A DNA stretch of 64,000 nucleotides from Actinomycetota bacterium (GTDB lineage Bacteria > Actinomycetota > Actinomycetes > S36-B12 > CAIYMF01), in assembly GCA_947455705.1 (NCBI GenBank), contig CANGPO010000001.1:87905-151904 (forward strand), given 5' to 3'. The stretch's first letter is position 1. Each line of letters opens with the position of its first letter. Made by a program: the position numbers and the translations under genes. Positions 19,904 to 31,000 of the stretch are shown here, one piece after another. Below the pieces are notes generated by a model. It was not told where the DNA came from, searched no databases, and saw only the letters and a list, made by a program, of their open reading frames with translations.

Positions 19904-20941
19904 TTATAGATCACTCGCCCGGGTATCGGTGGCATCGCGAAGTCCATCGCCAAACAGGTTGAAGGCCAGAACGACGATGAAGATCGCCATACCGGGCACG
20001 AACATGTACCACGGGTCAATGCTCAGACAGCTCAGCGCGTCATTGATCATGCCACCCCAGGTGGGGGTTGGCGGGAGCACGCCGACGCCCAAAAAGGACA
20101 GCCCGGCCTCGGCCAGGATGTTGGTCGGGATGGCCAGCGTTGCCAGTACCAGAACCGTTGGGAGCAGGTTTGGCAGGAGCTCTTTGAAGATGATGCGCGA
20201 GTTCGGCGCGCCGATACTGCGGGCAGCGTCGACGAACTCTTTCTCACGTAGAGACAGCACCTGTCCACGAATTAATCGTCCATAGTAGGGCCACGCAAAG
20301 AAGCCAATGATGAACGTGACGACGATGATTTGCCAGGCGACAGACTCGCGGTACCACGACGTCTGACCAATGATCACCAGCAGTGCGATGGCAAACAACA
20401 AGACTGGGAATGCAAGCAATACATCCATCGTGCGGCTCAGCAAGGAATCGATCCAGCCACCGCGGAGTCCGGCGATGATTCCCAGGATTACGCCGATCGA
20501 CAAACCAATAACCGTGGCGAGCACACCGACGGCGATCGAGTTGCGTCCGCCATAAAGCGTGCGAGCCAGCAAGTCACGGCCTGTCTGAGGCTCAACCCCG
20601 AAAGGGTGCTCCCATGAGGCATTCGAATGTGGGCCGGCGGGGAACCCAAGATCGTCGAGAAGTTCGGGATGAGAATCTGCGTAGTTGGTGTACGGATCAA
20701 CCCCGACCAGGTTGCAGATCAGTGGCGCAAAAATGACCAGAAGCAGAACGATAATGATCGTGATGGCCCCAGCCATCGCCCACTTGTCTCTGCGCAGCCG
20801 GGACCAGGCGATTTCACCCAGTGAACGCCCAGCAATGGCAGCGGGGGCCTGGATCTCGTCAACGGCAAAGCGGCGGTCATCATCGAGCGACGCAGTCATT
20901 CGTCCGTCTGCCTTTCCGTCCCCCCGCGGGACTTTGTCCAC
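19904..20941 (-). CDS. Oligopeptide ABC transporter permease (OppC/DppC-type)
   Basis: AWSRLRRDKWAMAGAITIIIVLLLVIFAPLI, HPFGVEPQTGRDLLARTLYGGRNSI, EFVDAARSIGAPNSRIIFKELLPNLLP. Confidence 0.93.
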   Translation of the reverse strand: MDKVPRGDGKADGRMTASLDDDRRFAVDEIQAPAAIAGRSLGEIAWSRLRRDKWAMAGAITIIIVLLLVIFAPLICNLVGVDPYTNYADSHPELLDDLGFPAGPHSNASWEHPFGVEPQTGRDLLARTLYGGRNSIAVGVLATVIGLSIGVILGIIAGLRGGWIDSLLSRTMDVLLAFPVLLFAIALLVIIGQTSWYRESVAWQIIVVTFIIGFFAWPYYGRLIRGQVLSLREKEFVDAARSIGAPNSRIIFKELLPNLLPTVLVLATLAIPTNILAEAGLSFLGVGVLPPTPTWGGMINDALSCLSIDPWYMFVPGMAIFIVVLAFNLFGDGLRDATDTRASDL

Positions 20942-21152
20942 GCCACTTGTGTGGTCGCCGCATATTCAACCGTAGAAATGTCCTATAGCCCATAGATCTG
21001 CGCGAAAACCGCGCACACTGCAACCTACGCCATGTCAGCCAATGTGCGAACGGTGGTGGCCCAACGTGACCGTATCGTGACAAAAACTACCTTTAATGGG
21101 ATGAAAAGGACACCAGTCCGACACAGCGTCGTTACTAGCCCTTCGTGGCCGG

Positions 21153-23042
21153 CTAGCCCTTCTTGGCCCGCGACGCGGCCCGGCCTCGCTCAGTTTGATC
21201 AAGAACAACCTTGCGAATGCGAACGGTCGCCGGGGTGACCTCCATACATTCATCCTCGCGACAGAATTCCAGCGCCTGCTCCATAGACATTTGCTTATGG
21301 GGAATCAACGGCACAAGAACATCACCCGAAGACTGACGCATATTGGTCAGCTTCTTTTCCTTGGTCGGATTCACGTCCATATCGTCCTGACGCGAGTTTT
21401 CACCGATGATCATGCCCTCGTACACCTCGGTACCTGGGCCGACGAACATCGTGCCGCGCTCCTGAAGGTTTGCCAGGGCAAACCCGGTGGTGGGGCCGCG
21501 GCGATCGGCAACCAGTGAGCCGGTTGGGCGGGTGCGAAGCTCACCGTGCCATGGCTCGTATTTGTGGAAGACGTGATGTAGCAGGCCCGTTCCACGAGTT
21601 TCCGTGAGGAACTCAGTACGGAAACCGATCAAGCCGCGGGCAGGGACGACGTATTCCATCCTGACCCAGCCAGTGCCGTGATTGACCATCTGCTCCATGC
21701 GGCCTTTGCGAAGGGCCATCAACTGGGTAACAACGCCGAGGTAATCCTCGGGGATATCAACAGTCAGATGCTCCATCGGCTCGTGCACCTTGCCGTCGAT
21801 CACGCGAGTGACGACCTGAGGCTTACCTACCGTGAGTTCGAAGCCTTCGCGACGCATGATCTCAACGAGAATCGCCAGTTGAAGTTCACCACGGCCTTGA
21901 ACCTCCCAGGTATCGGGGCGGTCGGTCGGCTGAAGACGGATGGAGACGTTACCGATGAGTTCAGCGTCCAACCGGTTCTTCACCAGGCGCGCAGTCAACT
22001 TGTTACCGCTTTGCCCAGCCAGTGGCGAGGTGTTGATACCGATGGTCATCGAGATGGACGGCTCGTCAACCGTGATCAGCGGCAGCGGACGCGGATCGTC
22101 GATATCGGCCAAGGTCTCGCCAAGGGTGATGTCTTCAATGCCGGCGATGGCGACGATCTCACCGGGGCCAGCCGATTCAGCTGGAACACGCTCAAGTGCT
22201 TCTGTAACAAGGAGTTCGACGATCTTGGCACGCGTGATCGTGCCATCAGTGCGACACCATGCCACCTGCTGACCCTTGCGAAGCGTTCCGTTGTGGATAC
22301 GACAAAGAGCCAAACGGCCAAGGTACGGCGATGAGTCGAGGTTTGTGACGTGAGCCTGAAGCGGCATGTCTGGGTCGTAGTGCGGGGCGGGAACCGTGTC
22401 GAGAATCGTCTTGAACAGTGGAACCAGATTCTCAGCATCGGGCATCCCTGCATCTTCAGGGCGGTTGAGCGATGCGCGGCCCGCCTTGGCCGATGCGTAA
22501 ACAACAGGGAAGTTGATCTGCTCTTCATCGGCGTCGAGATCGAAGAAGAGTTCATACGTTTCATCGACAACTTCCGCGATTCGCGCGTCAGAACGATCAA
22601 CCTTGTTGACCACCAAGATGACGGGGAGGCGCTTCTGGAGTGCCTTGCGCAGCACGAACCGGGTCTGAGGCAGTGGACCTTCGGATGCATCCACCAGGAG
22701 CAGCACAGCGTCGACCATCTCAAGACCGCGCTCAACCTCACCACCGAAGTCTGCGTGGCCGGGAGTGTCGATGATGTTGATCAACACGCCACCCTCAGGG
22801 GCACCTTCGCCGTGGTAGCGAACGGTGGTGTTCTTGGCGAGGATCGTGATGCCCTTCTCGCGCTCAAGATCCATGGAGTCCATAACGCGGTCCTTGACCG
22901 AGCCTTCATCGGCTTGGTGGGCGGTGAAGGCGCCGGACTGCCACAGCATGGCATCAACGAGCGTGGTCTTGCCGTGGTCAACGTGGGCGATGATCGCAAT
23001 GTTGCGCACGTCTGAGCGGACGGCCTGGCCTTGGGATGACAT
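21153..23042 (-). CDS. typA: Translational GTPase TypA/BipA
   Basis: [51 protein letters not shown]; TypA C-terminus with [27 protein letters not shown]. Confidence 0.96.
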   Translation of the reverse strand: MSSQGQAVRSDVRNIAIIAHVDHGKTTLVDAMLWQSGAFTAHQADEGSVKDRVMDSMDLEREKGITILAKNTTVRYHGEGAPEGGVLINIIDTPGHADFGGEVERGLEMVDAVLLLVDASEGPLPQTRFVLRKALQKRLPVILVVNKVDRSDARIAEVVDETYELFFDLDADEEQINFPVVYASAKAGRASLNRPEDAGMPDAENLVPLFKTILDTVPAPHYDPDMPLQAHVTNLDSSPYLGRLALCRIHNGTLRKGQQVAWCRTDGTITRAKIVELLVTEALERVPAESAGPGEIVAIAGIEDITLGETLADIDDPRPLPLITVDEPSISMTIGINTSPLAGQSGNKLTARLVKNRLDAELIGNVSIRLQPTDRPDTWEVQGRGELQLAILVEIMRREGFELTVGKPQVVTRVIDGKVHEPMEHLTVDIPEDYLGVVTQLMALRKGRMEQMVNHGTGWVRMEYVVPARGLIGFRTEFLTETRGTGLLHHVFHKYEPWHGELRTRPTGSLVADRRGPTTGFALANLQERGTMFVGPGTEVYEGMIIGENSRQDDMDVNPTKEKKLTNMRQSSGDVLVPLIPHKQMSMEQALEFCREDECMEVTPATVRIRKVVLDQTERGRAASRAKKG

Positions 23043-23152
23043 GGTGAACCTCGAGTTAGAGAACGGGGAGGCCTCCAGTCTAGGGGGGTTTTGGGTTCAC
23101 TCTGACCACAGCGCCCGCACGGCACTCCGAGGCGGCTCGCGGCACGACAGGA

Positions 23153-23614
23153 CTACCTGGCCGGCCCTGACGTGAGGCGGGACCCTAGAGCCTGAATGGG
23201 AGCACTATCTGCCGGCAGCCACGAAACGGACATCAGGTGATCTGATCCCAACCAACGCACCTCATCGTGGGCCGGCCCCGGGCTTGGATCCCCGTGAACG
23301 AGATCGACAAGGTAGACCCGTAAGACAGTGGATTGGGACAGTGGCCAATCACCGCCGACGGCATCTTCGAGCTCGCTCGGCGCCATCAGTCGTCCTACCA
23401 CCTCAACATCGATGGCAAGTTCTTCTCGAAGCTCACGACGGATCGCGTCGATGGGTAACTCCCCCACCTCAACCTTGCCGCCGGGCAATTCCCACTTACC
23501 CGCCAGCTCAACCGGTGACGAGCGTCGGGCAGCCAACAGCAGTCCATCGCGAATCAGCGCACCGGCGACGACGATACGTCGCCCGGTCGATGTCAGGTGC
23601 GCATCGTTGCTCAT
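23153..23614 (-). CDS. Nudix hydrolase, MutT/8-oxo-(d)GTP diphosphatase-like
   Basis: Nudix box GGKVEVGELPIDAIRRELREELAID; GKWELPGGKVE; start adjusted to MSNDAHLTSTG. Confidence 0.85.
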   Translation of the reverse strand: MSNDAHLTSTGRRIVVAGALIRDGLLLAARRSSPVELAGKWELPGGKVEVGELPIDAIRRELREELAIDVEVVGRLMAPSELEDAVGGDWPLSQSTVLRVYLVDLVHGDPSPGPAHDEVRWLGSDHLMSVSWLPADSAPIQALGSRLTSGPAR

Positions 23615-23875
23615 GCCAACAGCCTTGCAGATACCTCCCATCCCGCGTCACGACACCCTCGAAATCCCTTGCCCCCCATATGAATGAGGACCCCCCCTCA
23701 CATGGGGTAGACGTTGCGCCAAACGAGTCAAACTCGCTCTAGATCGGCTCAAGTTGCGATCTCAAACCGGTTCTCGGCTTTCCTCGACGTGCCGTCATGA
23801 CGGACTCTCGGTGCAGGGAGTGCTGGCAATCGGTAAGGGGCGAGGGGCCCGAGCCAGCGCTAGGGAGGCACCACA

Positions 23876-26800
23876 ATGTTTTCTTCTGTTCTCGATTCAC
23901 GAGGTCTCAAGTCGCGACGAGCTCTAAGCCGCACGTTGGCAAGCTCGATAACCGCACTTGCTCTGATCGCCACGGCCGTCGGGGCTTCCGCACCAGCGTC
24001 GGCGGCGAACAACGATGGCAGTATCACCATCGTTCCGTCAGCCACGGTTGTGCCCCCACTGTCCGGACTCGTCATGAACGTCACGGTCATCTGCCCCACG
24101 TTTAGCGGTGGCACTGGACTGACTCTCGACGTGACCGATGCATCGGGCGCCGGGACCATCGGGCTCACCGAGGCCGATGGCTTCTCCAGCGATAACCGGA
24201 CGTGGACCTGGGCAGTAGACGTGACAGCACCAGAAACTTTGGGCGCCGAAACCTACACCGCCTCGGTAAACGGGCGGGCCTGTGTGCTGAGCGGTAAGAG
24301 CGCGTCGGCCACGATCACCGTTGCCAATGTCTCAGTACCCGATGCCCCAACGGTTACCGCCGTTACACCTGGAGACGGATCAGCGCGCGTGTCGTTCACC
24401 GCACCTGCCAACACTGGTGGGCTTGCGATCACTGACTATCAATACAGCCTCGACGGAGCCACCTTCACCTCTGCCGGATTGACCTCCCCCTTCACGATCA
24501 CCGGCCTACCCAACGACATCGCCCAGAGCGTCGTCCTCATCGCACGCAATGACGCTGGCGACAGTGCACCATCGGTCGGGTTCCCGTTTACCCCCGTCGG
24601 GCCGCCTTACGCGCCAACCAACGTGGTCATCACGCCACAAAGTGGCGCACTCGACGTTGCGTTTACGTCGCCCGCAGACCCCGCGAACCTGATCACCTCC
24701 TACGAATACTCGCTCAACAGCGGGGCGTGGGTGTCGTGGAACAGCACCGCTCTTTCACAAACCATCAGCGGCTTGACTAACGGCACCTCGTACACAGTGT
24801 CAGTGCGCGCTCGCAATTCACGGGGGGCAGGCACTGCGACCAGCCCTGTCACGGGCATTCCCGCCGGGTTGCCAGATGCGCCTACGAATGTCGTCGTCAC
24901 CCCGATGGGAACGACATCACCACTCGATACGCAGCTTTCGGTTTCATTCACCGCGGCAGTCAACAACGGCTCCGCGATCACGAACTACTGGTACTCACTC
25001 GACGGCACGAACTACGTTTCAGCTAACTCCACATCAACCACGATTGTCATCACCGGACTCACCGCAGGACAGCCGTACGCTGTTTGGGTCAAGAGCGAGA
25101 ATCTCGTCGGCTTAAGTGATGCTTCCGTCCCCAGTTACGGAATTCCGGCAAGCACCGTCCCGAGCGCGCCACTGTCGCTGAGTACAGCACCGAGTGACTC
25201 GTCCATCGTTGTGTCGTTCACCGCCACCAGCGTCCCCGACGCAGACGCAGCTCAGTACTCCATTGACGGCGGGACTGCGGTTGACGCCACAATGTGGTTG
25301 CTCGATGCTCAAACCGGAACCGGCGGCGTCCTGATCGACGCCCTCACCAACGGAACGTCGTACTCGATTCGCGTGCGGCTGCACAATTCAGTTGGTTGGG
25401 GATCCTGGTCGTCGGCTGTGATTGGCATTCCAAGCACAGTCCCCGATGCTCCGTCTATCTCCCTGACGCCAGGTAATCAGAGCCTGACGATCAACGTGAC
25501 CCTCGGCTCTGATGGCGGTAATGCCATCACGTCGTACAAGTACTCCACCGACGGCGGTAAAACGTTCACCACGACAGGAAACTCCACCACGCCCATCACG
25601 ATCTCGGGTCTGACGAACGGCCAGGCATACGACGTCGTTCTGATCGCCACCAACGGCAATGGAGACGGTGGCGCATCCCTACCCGTTAGCGGGATTCCGA
25701 GCGGTAAGCCTGGATTGCCCACGGTATCGAGCATCGGCCACGGTGACCGCCAGTTGACCATCAACGGCACCGGTGCAGCAGCAAACGGCTCGGCCATCAT
25801 CCGCTACGAATACACGTTCAACGGTGGAACCACTGTGGTGAACGCTGGCACCGCCGTACTGCCTTTCACGATCACCGGCCTGACCAACGGCATCAGCTAC
25901 GCCGTCCAAATCCGCGCCGTCAATGGTGACGGTGCGGGAAGTTGGACCAGCGTCATCAACGCCACCCCAAGCACAACCCCCACGGTGATCACCACCGCGA
26001 TCACACATGGGGATAGCAGCATCACCATCGATGGAACCATCTCCGATGGCGGATCGACGATCACGGGTTACCAGTACGAACTCGACGGTGGCTCCGCAAT
26101 CGATTTCGCATCGCTTCCGTTCACCATCACCGGCTTGAACAATGGTCAGCCGTATTCGGTACGAATGCGCGCGCTTAACTCTGCCGACGGCGCCGGAGCA
26201 TGGAGTTCGGCCGTCGTAACCAGCCCAGGGACAACGCCCAATCCGCCGACAAACTTGGCTATGTCGTCAGGTAACCGTTCGCTGACGGTTTACTTCGACG
26301 CACCACTGGCAAACGGAACCGATATCACCGACTACGAGTACTCCACAGACAACGGCGTGACCTTCGTGTCCGGAGGCACCGCAGTCTCACCGGTCATCAT
26401 CACAACTGTGAGCACCGCGGGACATGCTGCACTTGGTGTTGGGCAGTCCTACGACGTGGTGTTGCGTGCAGTAAACAGCGCCGGTGCTGGCCAGTCGTCG
26501 AACTCAATACTTGGGATCACCAATGACGTCCCCGGCGCTCCCAGTGGAGTTGTGGCTACACCTGGCAATGCAACGATCAGCGTGGCCTTCACCGCACCAA
26601 GCGATGGAGGAAGTGCGATTACCCGTTACGAGTACAGCATTAACGGCGGAACGACAGCCCTAAGCACCGGATCAACCACGTCACCGTTCATCATCGCATC
26701 GCTCACGAATGGAACCAGTTACACCGTGAAGGTTCGTGCAGTGAACGCCAACGGTGCGGGTCCTTGGGCAACCGCGTCGGCCGTCACACCGAAGGCACCG

Positions 26801-27337
26801 ACAGTCCTTACAACCTGGAATACCAAGGCGGCCGCACGGTCGTACGTCACCGTCGTCAGTGCAGCGGGCACTCACTCCGTGGCTGTGAAGACCACGACCC
26901 CGAAGGCCTGTGTCGTCAAGGGCTACACCGTTTACTTCTTGATGTCAGGAACCTGCACGGTCACTGTGACCCAAGACGGCCAGGTCTTACGCACGCTTAA
27001 CTCGAGCGTCGCTAAGGCCAACGTGCTGATCTCACCAGCCAAAGCTCAACGCATCACATCGATCAATATGACGACCAAGGGCACGACGCTTGATGCGGGC
27101 ACCAAGAAGGCCCTCGACAAGCTAGTAGCAAACCTGCGCAAGTCGGCAATCGTCATTGTTTACGGATGCGCAGCAAAGAACTCATCAACAGCGGTAACCG
27201 CGGCCAATCGTGCTACGGCCGTTGCCTCGTATCTCAAGTCCAAGGGAGTTTCTGTTGCCTCGTTCGCAGGCTACGGCTCGACGATCGCCGCGTCGGGTAA
27301 GGCTCTCAAGGATCGCGTGGACCTCGGCACCGCCTAA
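23876..27337 (+). CDS. Secreted surface protein with about nine fibronectin type III domains and C-terminal OmpA-like domain
   Basis: Signal peptide ending ASAPASAANN; repeated units of the form P.AP..V..TPG....V.F.AP...GG..IT.Y.YS.DGG..., nine counted by eye; C-terminus ANRATAVASYLKSKGVSVASFAGYGSTIAASGKALKDRVDLGTA is OmpA-like. Confidence 0.88.
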   Translation: MFSSVLDSRGLKSRRALSRTLASSITALALIATAVGASAPASAANNDGSITIVPSATVVPPLSGLVMNVTVICPTFSGGTGLTLDVTDASGAGTIGLTEADGFSSDNRTWTWAVDVTAPETLGAETYTASVNGRACVLSGKSASATITVANVSVPDAPTVTAVTPGDGSARVSFTAPANTGGLAITDYQYSLDGATFTSAGLTSPFTITGLPNDIAQSVVLIARNDAGDSAPSVGFPFTPVGPPYAPTNVVITPQSGALDVAFTSPADPANLITSYEYSLNSGAWVSWNSTALSQTISGLTNGTSYTVSVRARNSRGAGTATSPVTGIPAGLPDAPTNVVVTPMGTTSPLDTQLSVSFTAAVNNGSAITNYWYSLDGTNYVSANSTSTTIVITGLTAGQPYAVWVKSENLVGLSDASVPSYGIPASTVPSAPLSLSTAPSDSSIVVSFTATSVPDADAAQYSIDGGTAVDATMWLLDAQTGTGGVLIDALTNGTSYSIRVRLHNSVGWGSWSSAVIGIPSTVPDAPSISLTPGNQSLTINVTLGSDGGNAITSYKYSTDGGKTFTTTGNSTTPITISGLTNGQAYDVVLIATNGNGDGGASLPVSGIPSGKPGLPTVSSIGHGDRQLTINGTGAAANGSAIIRYEYTFNGGTTVVNAGTAVLPFTITGLTNGISYAVQIRAVNGDGAGSWTSVINATPSTTPTVITTAITHGDSSITIDGTISDGGSTITGYQYELDGGSAIDFASLPFTITGLNNGQPYSVRMRALNSADGAGAWSSAVVTSPGTTPNPPTNLAMSSGNRSLTVYFDAPLANGTDITDYEYSTDNGVTFVSGGTAVSPVIITTVSTAGHAALGVGQSYDVVLRAVNSAGAGQSSNSILGITNDVPGAPSGVVATPGNATISVAFTAPSDGGSAITRYEYSINGGTTALSTGSTTSPFIIASLTNGTSYTVKVRAVNANGAGPWATASAVTPKAPTVLTTWNTKAAARSYVTVVSAAGTHSVAVKTTTPKACVVKGYTVYFLMSGTCTVTVTQDGQVLRTLNSSVAKANVLISPAKAQRITSINMTTKGTTLDAGTKKALDKLVANLRKSAIVIVYGCAAKNSSTAVTAANRATAVASYLKSKGVSVASFAGYGSTIAASGKALKDRVDLGTA

Positions 27338-27360
27338 CCCCTCCCCTGGCAGGTGCCGAG

Positions 27361-27398
27361 CAATGGGCTCGCAGGATTTCTATCCTGCGAGCCCATTG
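27361..27398. terminator. Strong intergenic hairpin downstream of the FN3-OmpA gene
   Basis: Perfect 17-bp inverted repeat CAATGGGCTCGCAGGAT ttct ATCCTGCGAGCCCATTG; weak T-tract. Confidence 0.8.
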
Positions 27399-27460
27399 TG
27401 TTGTTGAGAACAGATCCTCGAAGCGCCCTGAATTCCGACTAGACATGAGAGGCTGCAGAC

Positions 27461-27796
27461 ATGAGGCCACAGGCACTTTCCGACACCGAGATCATCGAAA
27501 GTTTGACCGGAGCACCTAGTTGGGAACATGAGGGCATCTCTCTTCGACGATCAATCACATACCCGGCATTTCTCACGGCAATCGACGCGGTGGGTCAGAT
27601 AGCGGCTGCTGCCGAGGAACTCGATCACCACCCAGACATAGATATTCGGTGGCGCACCCTGCACATCACTCTCACCACCCATGACTGTGGCGGGTTAAGC
27701 CACCTAGATTTCGACCTCGCTCGGCGGATTGATGCGATCTCGACCGCACTGGGCGTGGGCGAGGATGAATTGGCCAGCGGGAGTTCGACTGCGTGA
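27461..27796 (+). CDS. Pterin-4a-carbinolamine dehydratase (4a-hydroxytetrahydrobiopterin dehydratase)
   Basis: AEELDHHPDIDIRWRTLHITLTTHDCGGLSHLDFDLARRID signature. Confidence 0.88.
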   Translation: MRPQALSDTEIIESLTGAPSWEHEGISLRRSITYPAFLTAIDAVGQIAAAAEELDHHPDIDIRWRTLHITLTTHDCGGLSHLDFDLARRIDAISTALGVGEDELASGSSTA

Positions 27797-27968
27797 CTAA
27801 CCGGTCGAAGCACCGGCCGGCCTCAGGGTTCGACTGCGGTGATCCCACCTCTTTCGCGATCCCCTATCGCGCACTACGCTTCTGGGCACTAGCGTGCCGC
27901 TGAGGAAACACATCCAGATACGGCACCTAGTGCAATGGACAACGTAGGCGGTTGGCGTCTGCGGCAGA

Positions 27969-29360
27969 GTGAAGGGAATGCGTCAGATGGACGAGGTTCG
28001 CCAGCACAAGTACGTGCTTGACGAGAGCGAGATGCCCACAACGTGGTACAACCTCGTTCCTGATCTACCCAGCCCCCCACCGCCGGCACTGCACCCCGGA
28101 ACATTGCAGCCGGCTGGCCCAGAGGATTTCGCACCGCTCTTCCCGATGGACTTGATCCTTCAGGAAGTTAGCCAAGAGCGATACATCGATATCCCAGGTC
28201 CGGTGCTCGACGTGTACCGCCAGTGGCGTCCATCGCCGCTGTTCCGTGCGCACCGCCTCGAAGAGGCCCTCGGAACCCCGGCTCGTATCTACTACAAGTA
28301 CGAGGGTGTTTCACCCGCCGGCTCACACAAGCCCAACACAGCGGTACCGCAGGCGTACTACAACAAGTTGGCTGGCGTGAAGAAGCTCACGACGGAGACG
28401 GGCGCAGGCCAGTGGGGCACCGCACTGTCATTCGCCTGCGCACTGTTCGACCTCGAGTGTGAGGTGTGGCAGGTCGGCTCCTCCTATGACGCCAAGCCAT
28501 ACCGCCGCCTGATGATGGAGGTCTTCGGCGGCAAGGTTCACCGTTCACCATCTGAGCTCACCGAAGCGGGACGTCGTCTCGGCGCCGATCCGAAAAACTG
28601 GTCTGGATCACTTGGTATCGCCATCTCCGAAGCCGTCGAAGTTGCTGCCACGAATGACGATGTTCGGTACGCACTTGGCTCGGTGTTGAACCACGTCCTG
28701 ATGCACCAGACGATCATCGGCGAGGAAGCAATCCTGCAGCTCGCCAAGGCCGGCGACACTCCCACCCACATCGTCGGATGTACCGGTGGAGGTTCGAACT
28801 TCGCAGGTCTCACATTCCCATTCCTGCGCGAAAAGCTGGCCGGAAACATCACTCCGCGGGTTATTGCCGCTGAGCCTGCGTCCTGCCCGTCGCTGACCCG
28901 TGGCGTCTACGCGTACGACTTCGGCGACACCGCTGGAATGACCCCGCTGATGAAGATGCACACTCTGGGTCACGACTTCATTCCTGACCCGATCCACGCT
29001 GGCGGCCTGCGCTACCACGGCATGGCACCGCTGATTTCCCACATCTACGAATTGGGCATGATCGAGGCCGAGTCCGTTGCACAGACCGAGTGTTTCAGCG
29101 CCGCGGTGCAGTTCGCTCGTACAGAGGGAATCGTTCCGGCGCCGGAGCCAACCCATGCAATCGCACTGGCAATCCGCGAGGCTCTCAAGGCGAAGGAAAC
29201 CGGTGAAGAGACCGTCATCCTGACGGCTCTTTGTGGACACGGACACTTCGATCTTGCCGCTTACGACGAATACCTCAACGGACGCATGGTCGATAACGAA
29301 CTAACCGACGAGATGTTCGCCGCAGCTCTGGCCACGATCCCATCGGTGCCAGTCGGCTAA
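27969..29360 (+). CDS. TrpB-like (TrpB2-type) PLP-dependent tryptophan synthase beta homologue
   Basis: GRPSPLFRA-like region, [24 protein letters not shown] (PLP Lys), [28 protein letters not shown]; the long N-terminus is typical of the TrpB2 family. Confidence 0.92.
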   Translation: MKGMRQMDEVRQHKYVLDESEMPTTWYNLVPDLPSPPPPALHPGTLQPAGPEDFAPLFPMDLILQEVSQERYIDIPGPVLDVYRQWRPSPLFRAHRLEEALGTPARIYYKYEGVSPAGSHKPNTAVPQAYYNKLAGVKKLTTETGAGQWGTALSFACALFDLECEVWQVGSSYDAKPYRRLMMEVFGGKVHRSPSELTEAGRRLGADPKNWSGSLGIAISEAVEVAATNDDVRYALGSVLNHVLMHQTIIGEEAILQLAKAGDTPTHIVGCTGGGSNFAGLTFPFLREKLAGNITPRVIAAEPASCPSLTRGVYAYDFGDTAGMTPLMKMHTLGHDFIPDPIHAGGLRYHGMAPLISHIYELGMIEAESVAQTECFSAAVQFARTEGIVPAPEPTHAIALAIREALKAKETGEETVILTALCGHGHFDLAAYDEYLNGRMVDNELTDEMFAAALATIPSVPVG

Positions 29361-29376
29361 ACCTCGACATCACCGC

Positions 29377-29425
29377 AAAAGATATCGGGCCCGGCACCTT
29401 TCGGTGTACGGGTCCGATGTCTTTT
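29377..29425 (+). terminator. Rho-independent-type terminator after the trpB2-like gene
   Basis: AAAAGATATCGGGCCCGGCACC tttc GGTGTACGGGTCCGATGTCTTTT stem with G-T pairs and a bulge, ending in TTTT. Confidence 0.7.
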
Positions 29426-29452
29426 CTGACTCCCGTCCTCTACCCTCGGAGC

Positions 29453-30157
29453 ATGGAATCGGACGGCCAGAACATCGTGGAAGAGACAACTGCCCACCAC
29501 CACCATCACGGTCCTGCAGAACATCTCCGTGAGCGCCTCCTGGCAGGTAAGGGACGGCTCGTCATTTTGGCCGCAGTCGTCTTTATCTGGGTGATGGATA
29601 CCGTCCTATCTCGACATTTGGTGTCCAGTGGCGCGGTGGGACAACGCGGCGAACTGCTAGACATGCTCGAATGGATCGGCACCGCGATCATGGTAGGAAC
29701 CACGATCTTCCTACTCGTAGCGCTCACCCGTCGGTACAACCACCTCCTGATTCCCGCGGTTGCCATCTATCTCGGGTACGCGGTGATTCAAGTGATCGTC
29801 AACGTCATTTCGATGCTCGCCACTGCAGGTAATCACCAGGGCGGTGGGTTGAGTTCTTTGTGGGATGTCGCACTGGTGTACGCGATGAGTGTGATCGTGT
29901 TTACGTTCGTCTACATCTACTTAGACATCACCACACCGGGCGGGGCCTTCATCTGGCCAGCACGAGACGGCCAAGAACCCCCACCGCCGAACTTCTTGGA
30001 TTACCTGTTCATCTCCATGAACGTCAACTCCACGTATGGACCGACGTCAGAGGCAATCATGTCCCGACCCGGCAAGATGATCATGGGCTTGCAGGTCTTA
30101 CTGGCCGTCATGATGCTCACGGTTTTGATTAGCCGAGCGGTCGCAGCCACCAGCTAA
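29453..30157 (+). CDS. Multi-pass membrane protein with a C-terminal ion-channel-like pore segment (DUF1345/2-TM channel-like)
   Basis: Several TMs; NFLDYLFISMNVNSTYGPTSEAIMSRPGKMIMGLQVLLAVMMLTVLISRAV resembles a P-loop flanked by TMs; N-terminal TAHHHHHGPAEH. Confidence 0.6.
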   Translation: MESDGQNIVEETTAHHHHHGPAEHLRERLLAGKGRLVILAAVVFIWVMDTVLSRHLVSSGAVGQRGELLDMLEWIGTAIMVGTTIFLLVALTRRYNHLLIPAVAIYLGYAVIQVIVNVISMLATAGNHQGGGLSSLWDVALVYAMSVIVFTFVYIYLDITTPGGAFIWPARDGQEPPPPNFLDYLFISMNVNSTYGPTSEAIMSRPGKMIMGLQVLLAVMMLTVLISRAVAATS

Positions 30158-30190
30158 CAGTGCAGTGCCACGACGCACGTTGACGAGCAG

Positions 30191-31000
30191 CTACGTCTTC
30201 ATGATCCCCCGCACAGCACTCACGCTGCTGTGCATAGGTGACCCATCCATCGGCTGCAGCGATACGTCAATCGCGGTGTATTGGGAAAGGTCCAACCCAG
30301 CCGGAACGACATATGCACCCCGCCCGTCAACCCCCAAGACACCAAGGGCAACAAGGTGGCTGTCGCTCGGATCCATCAGCCAGACTTCGTAAAACTTGCC
30401 GGCCTCAACTGGAAGATTCGACACCCTCACCGTAATTGCGCGCTGAGCTGGCGACTTCACCTGCAAAACGGCCGTGCCGCTGGTGTCCGGAATATCCAGA
30501 GCTTCCAGGGCTGCGGTCGCCATTGGGACATTAGGCACCGGCGACACATCCGATGATGAACGGCCCAGGGCCCACGTGCCACCGGCCCCAACGATGAGTC
30601 CGACCGCTGCGGCTGCACCCATGGAGACGACGCGGCTCAACGTCGACCTATCACGCTTAGCCTGCAGTGAGACGACGTGTGCGTCCGTTGGCCCCGTAGC
30701 GGCAATCTCCGGGGATCCAACGCGTGCAGTGCCCGTTGTGGTCACAGAGTCGGGCGTCTGGATCACGTCCGAACTGCTCACATCCAACTCGGACGCAATG
30801 CGCGTCCAGACCTGCGCGGGTGGTGCAACAGGCGCGTAATTCTTGCCTAGGCCACGACCAGCTGACACGACTGCGCTCAGTGAATCGACGCCTGCTCGAC
30901 ACTGCTCACACATCGATAGATGAGCTGCGTTGTCGTGCGTCGCATCGGCTTCACCAAGTGCCAACAGAGCTAGGGTCGCCTCGTCATAGTGCGGCACCAT
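30191..31000 (-). CDS. Anti-sigma-K-like factor (zinc-finger anti-sigma, RskA family)
   Basis: N-terminal H...CEQC zinc-finger-like motif ([13 protein letters not shown]), single TM, C-terminal RskA domain ([82 protein letters not shown]). Confidence 0.88.
   Translation of the reverse strand: MVPHYDEATLALLALGEADATHDNAAHLSMCEQCRAGVDSLSAVVSAGRGLGKNYAPVAPPAQVWTRIASELDVSSSDVIQTPDSVTTTGTARVGSPEIAATGPTDAHVVSLQAKRDRSTLSRVVSMGAAAAVGLIVGAGGTWALGRSSSDVSPVPNVPMATAALEALDIPDTSGTAVLQVKSPAQRAITVRVSNLPVEAGKFYEVWLMDPSDSHLVALGVLGVDGRGAYVVPAGLDLSQYTAIDVSLQPMDGSPMHSSVSAVRGIMKT

Noticed and set aside
22350-23015. 221-aa plus-strand ORF
   Set aside because: Antisense to the conserved GTPase domain of typA; common shadow ORF in high-GC3 genes.
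23650-23875. Leader of the FN3-OmpA gene as a c-di-AMP (ydaO-type) riboswitch
   Set aside because: GC-rich hairpin-capable leader, but I could not match the conserved motif by eye; would need an Infernal/Rfam search.
28608-29246. 212-aa minus-strand ORF
   Set aside because: Antisense to the TrpB2-like gene.
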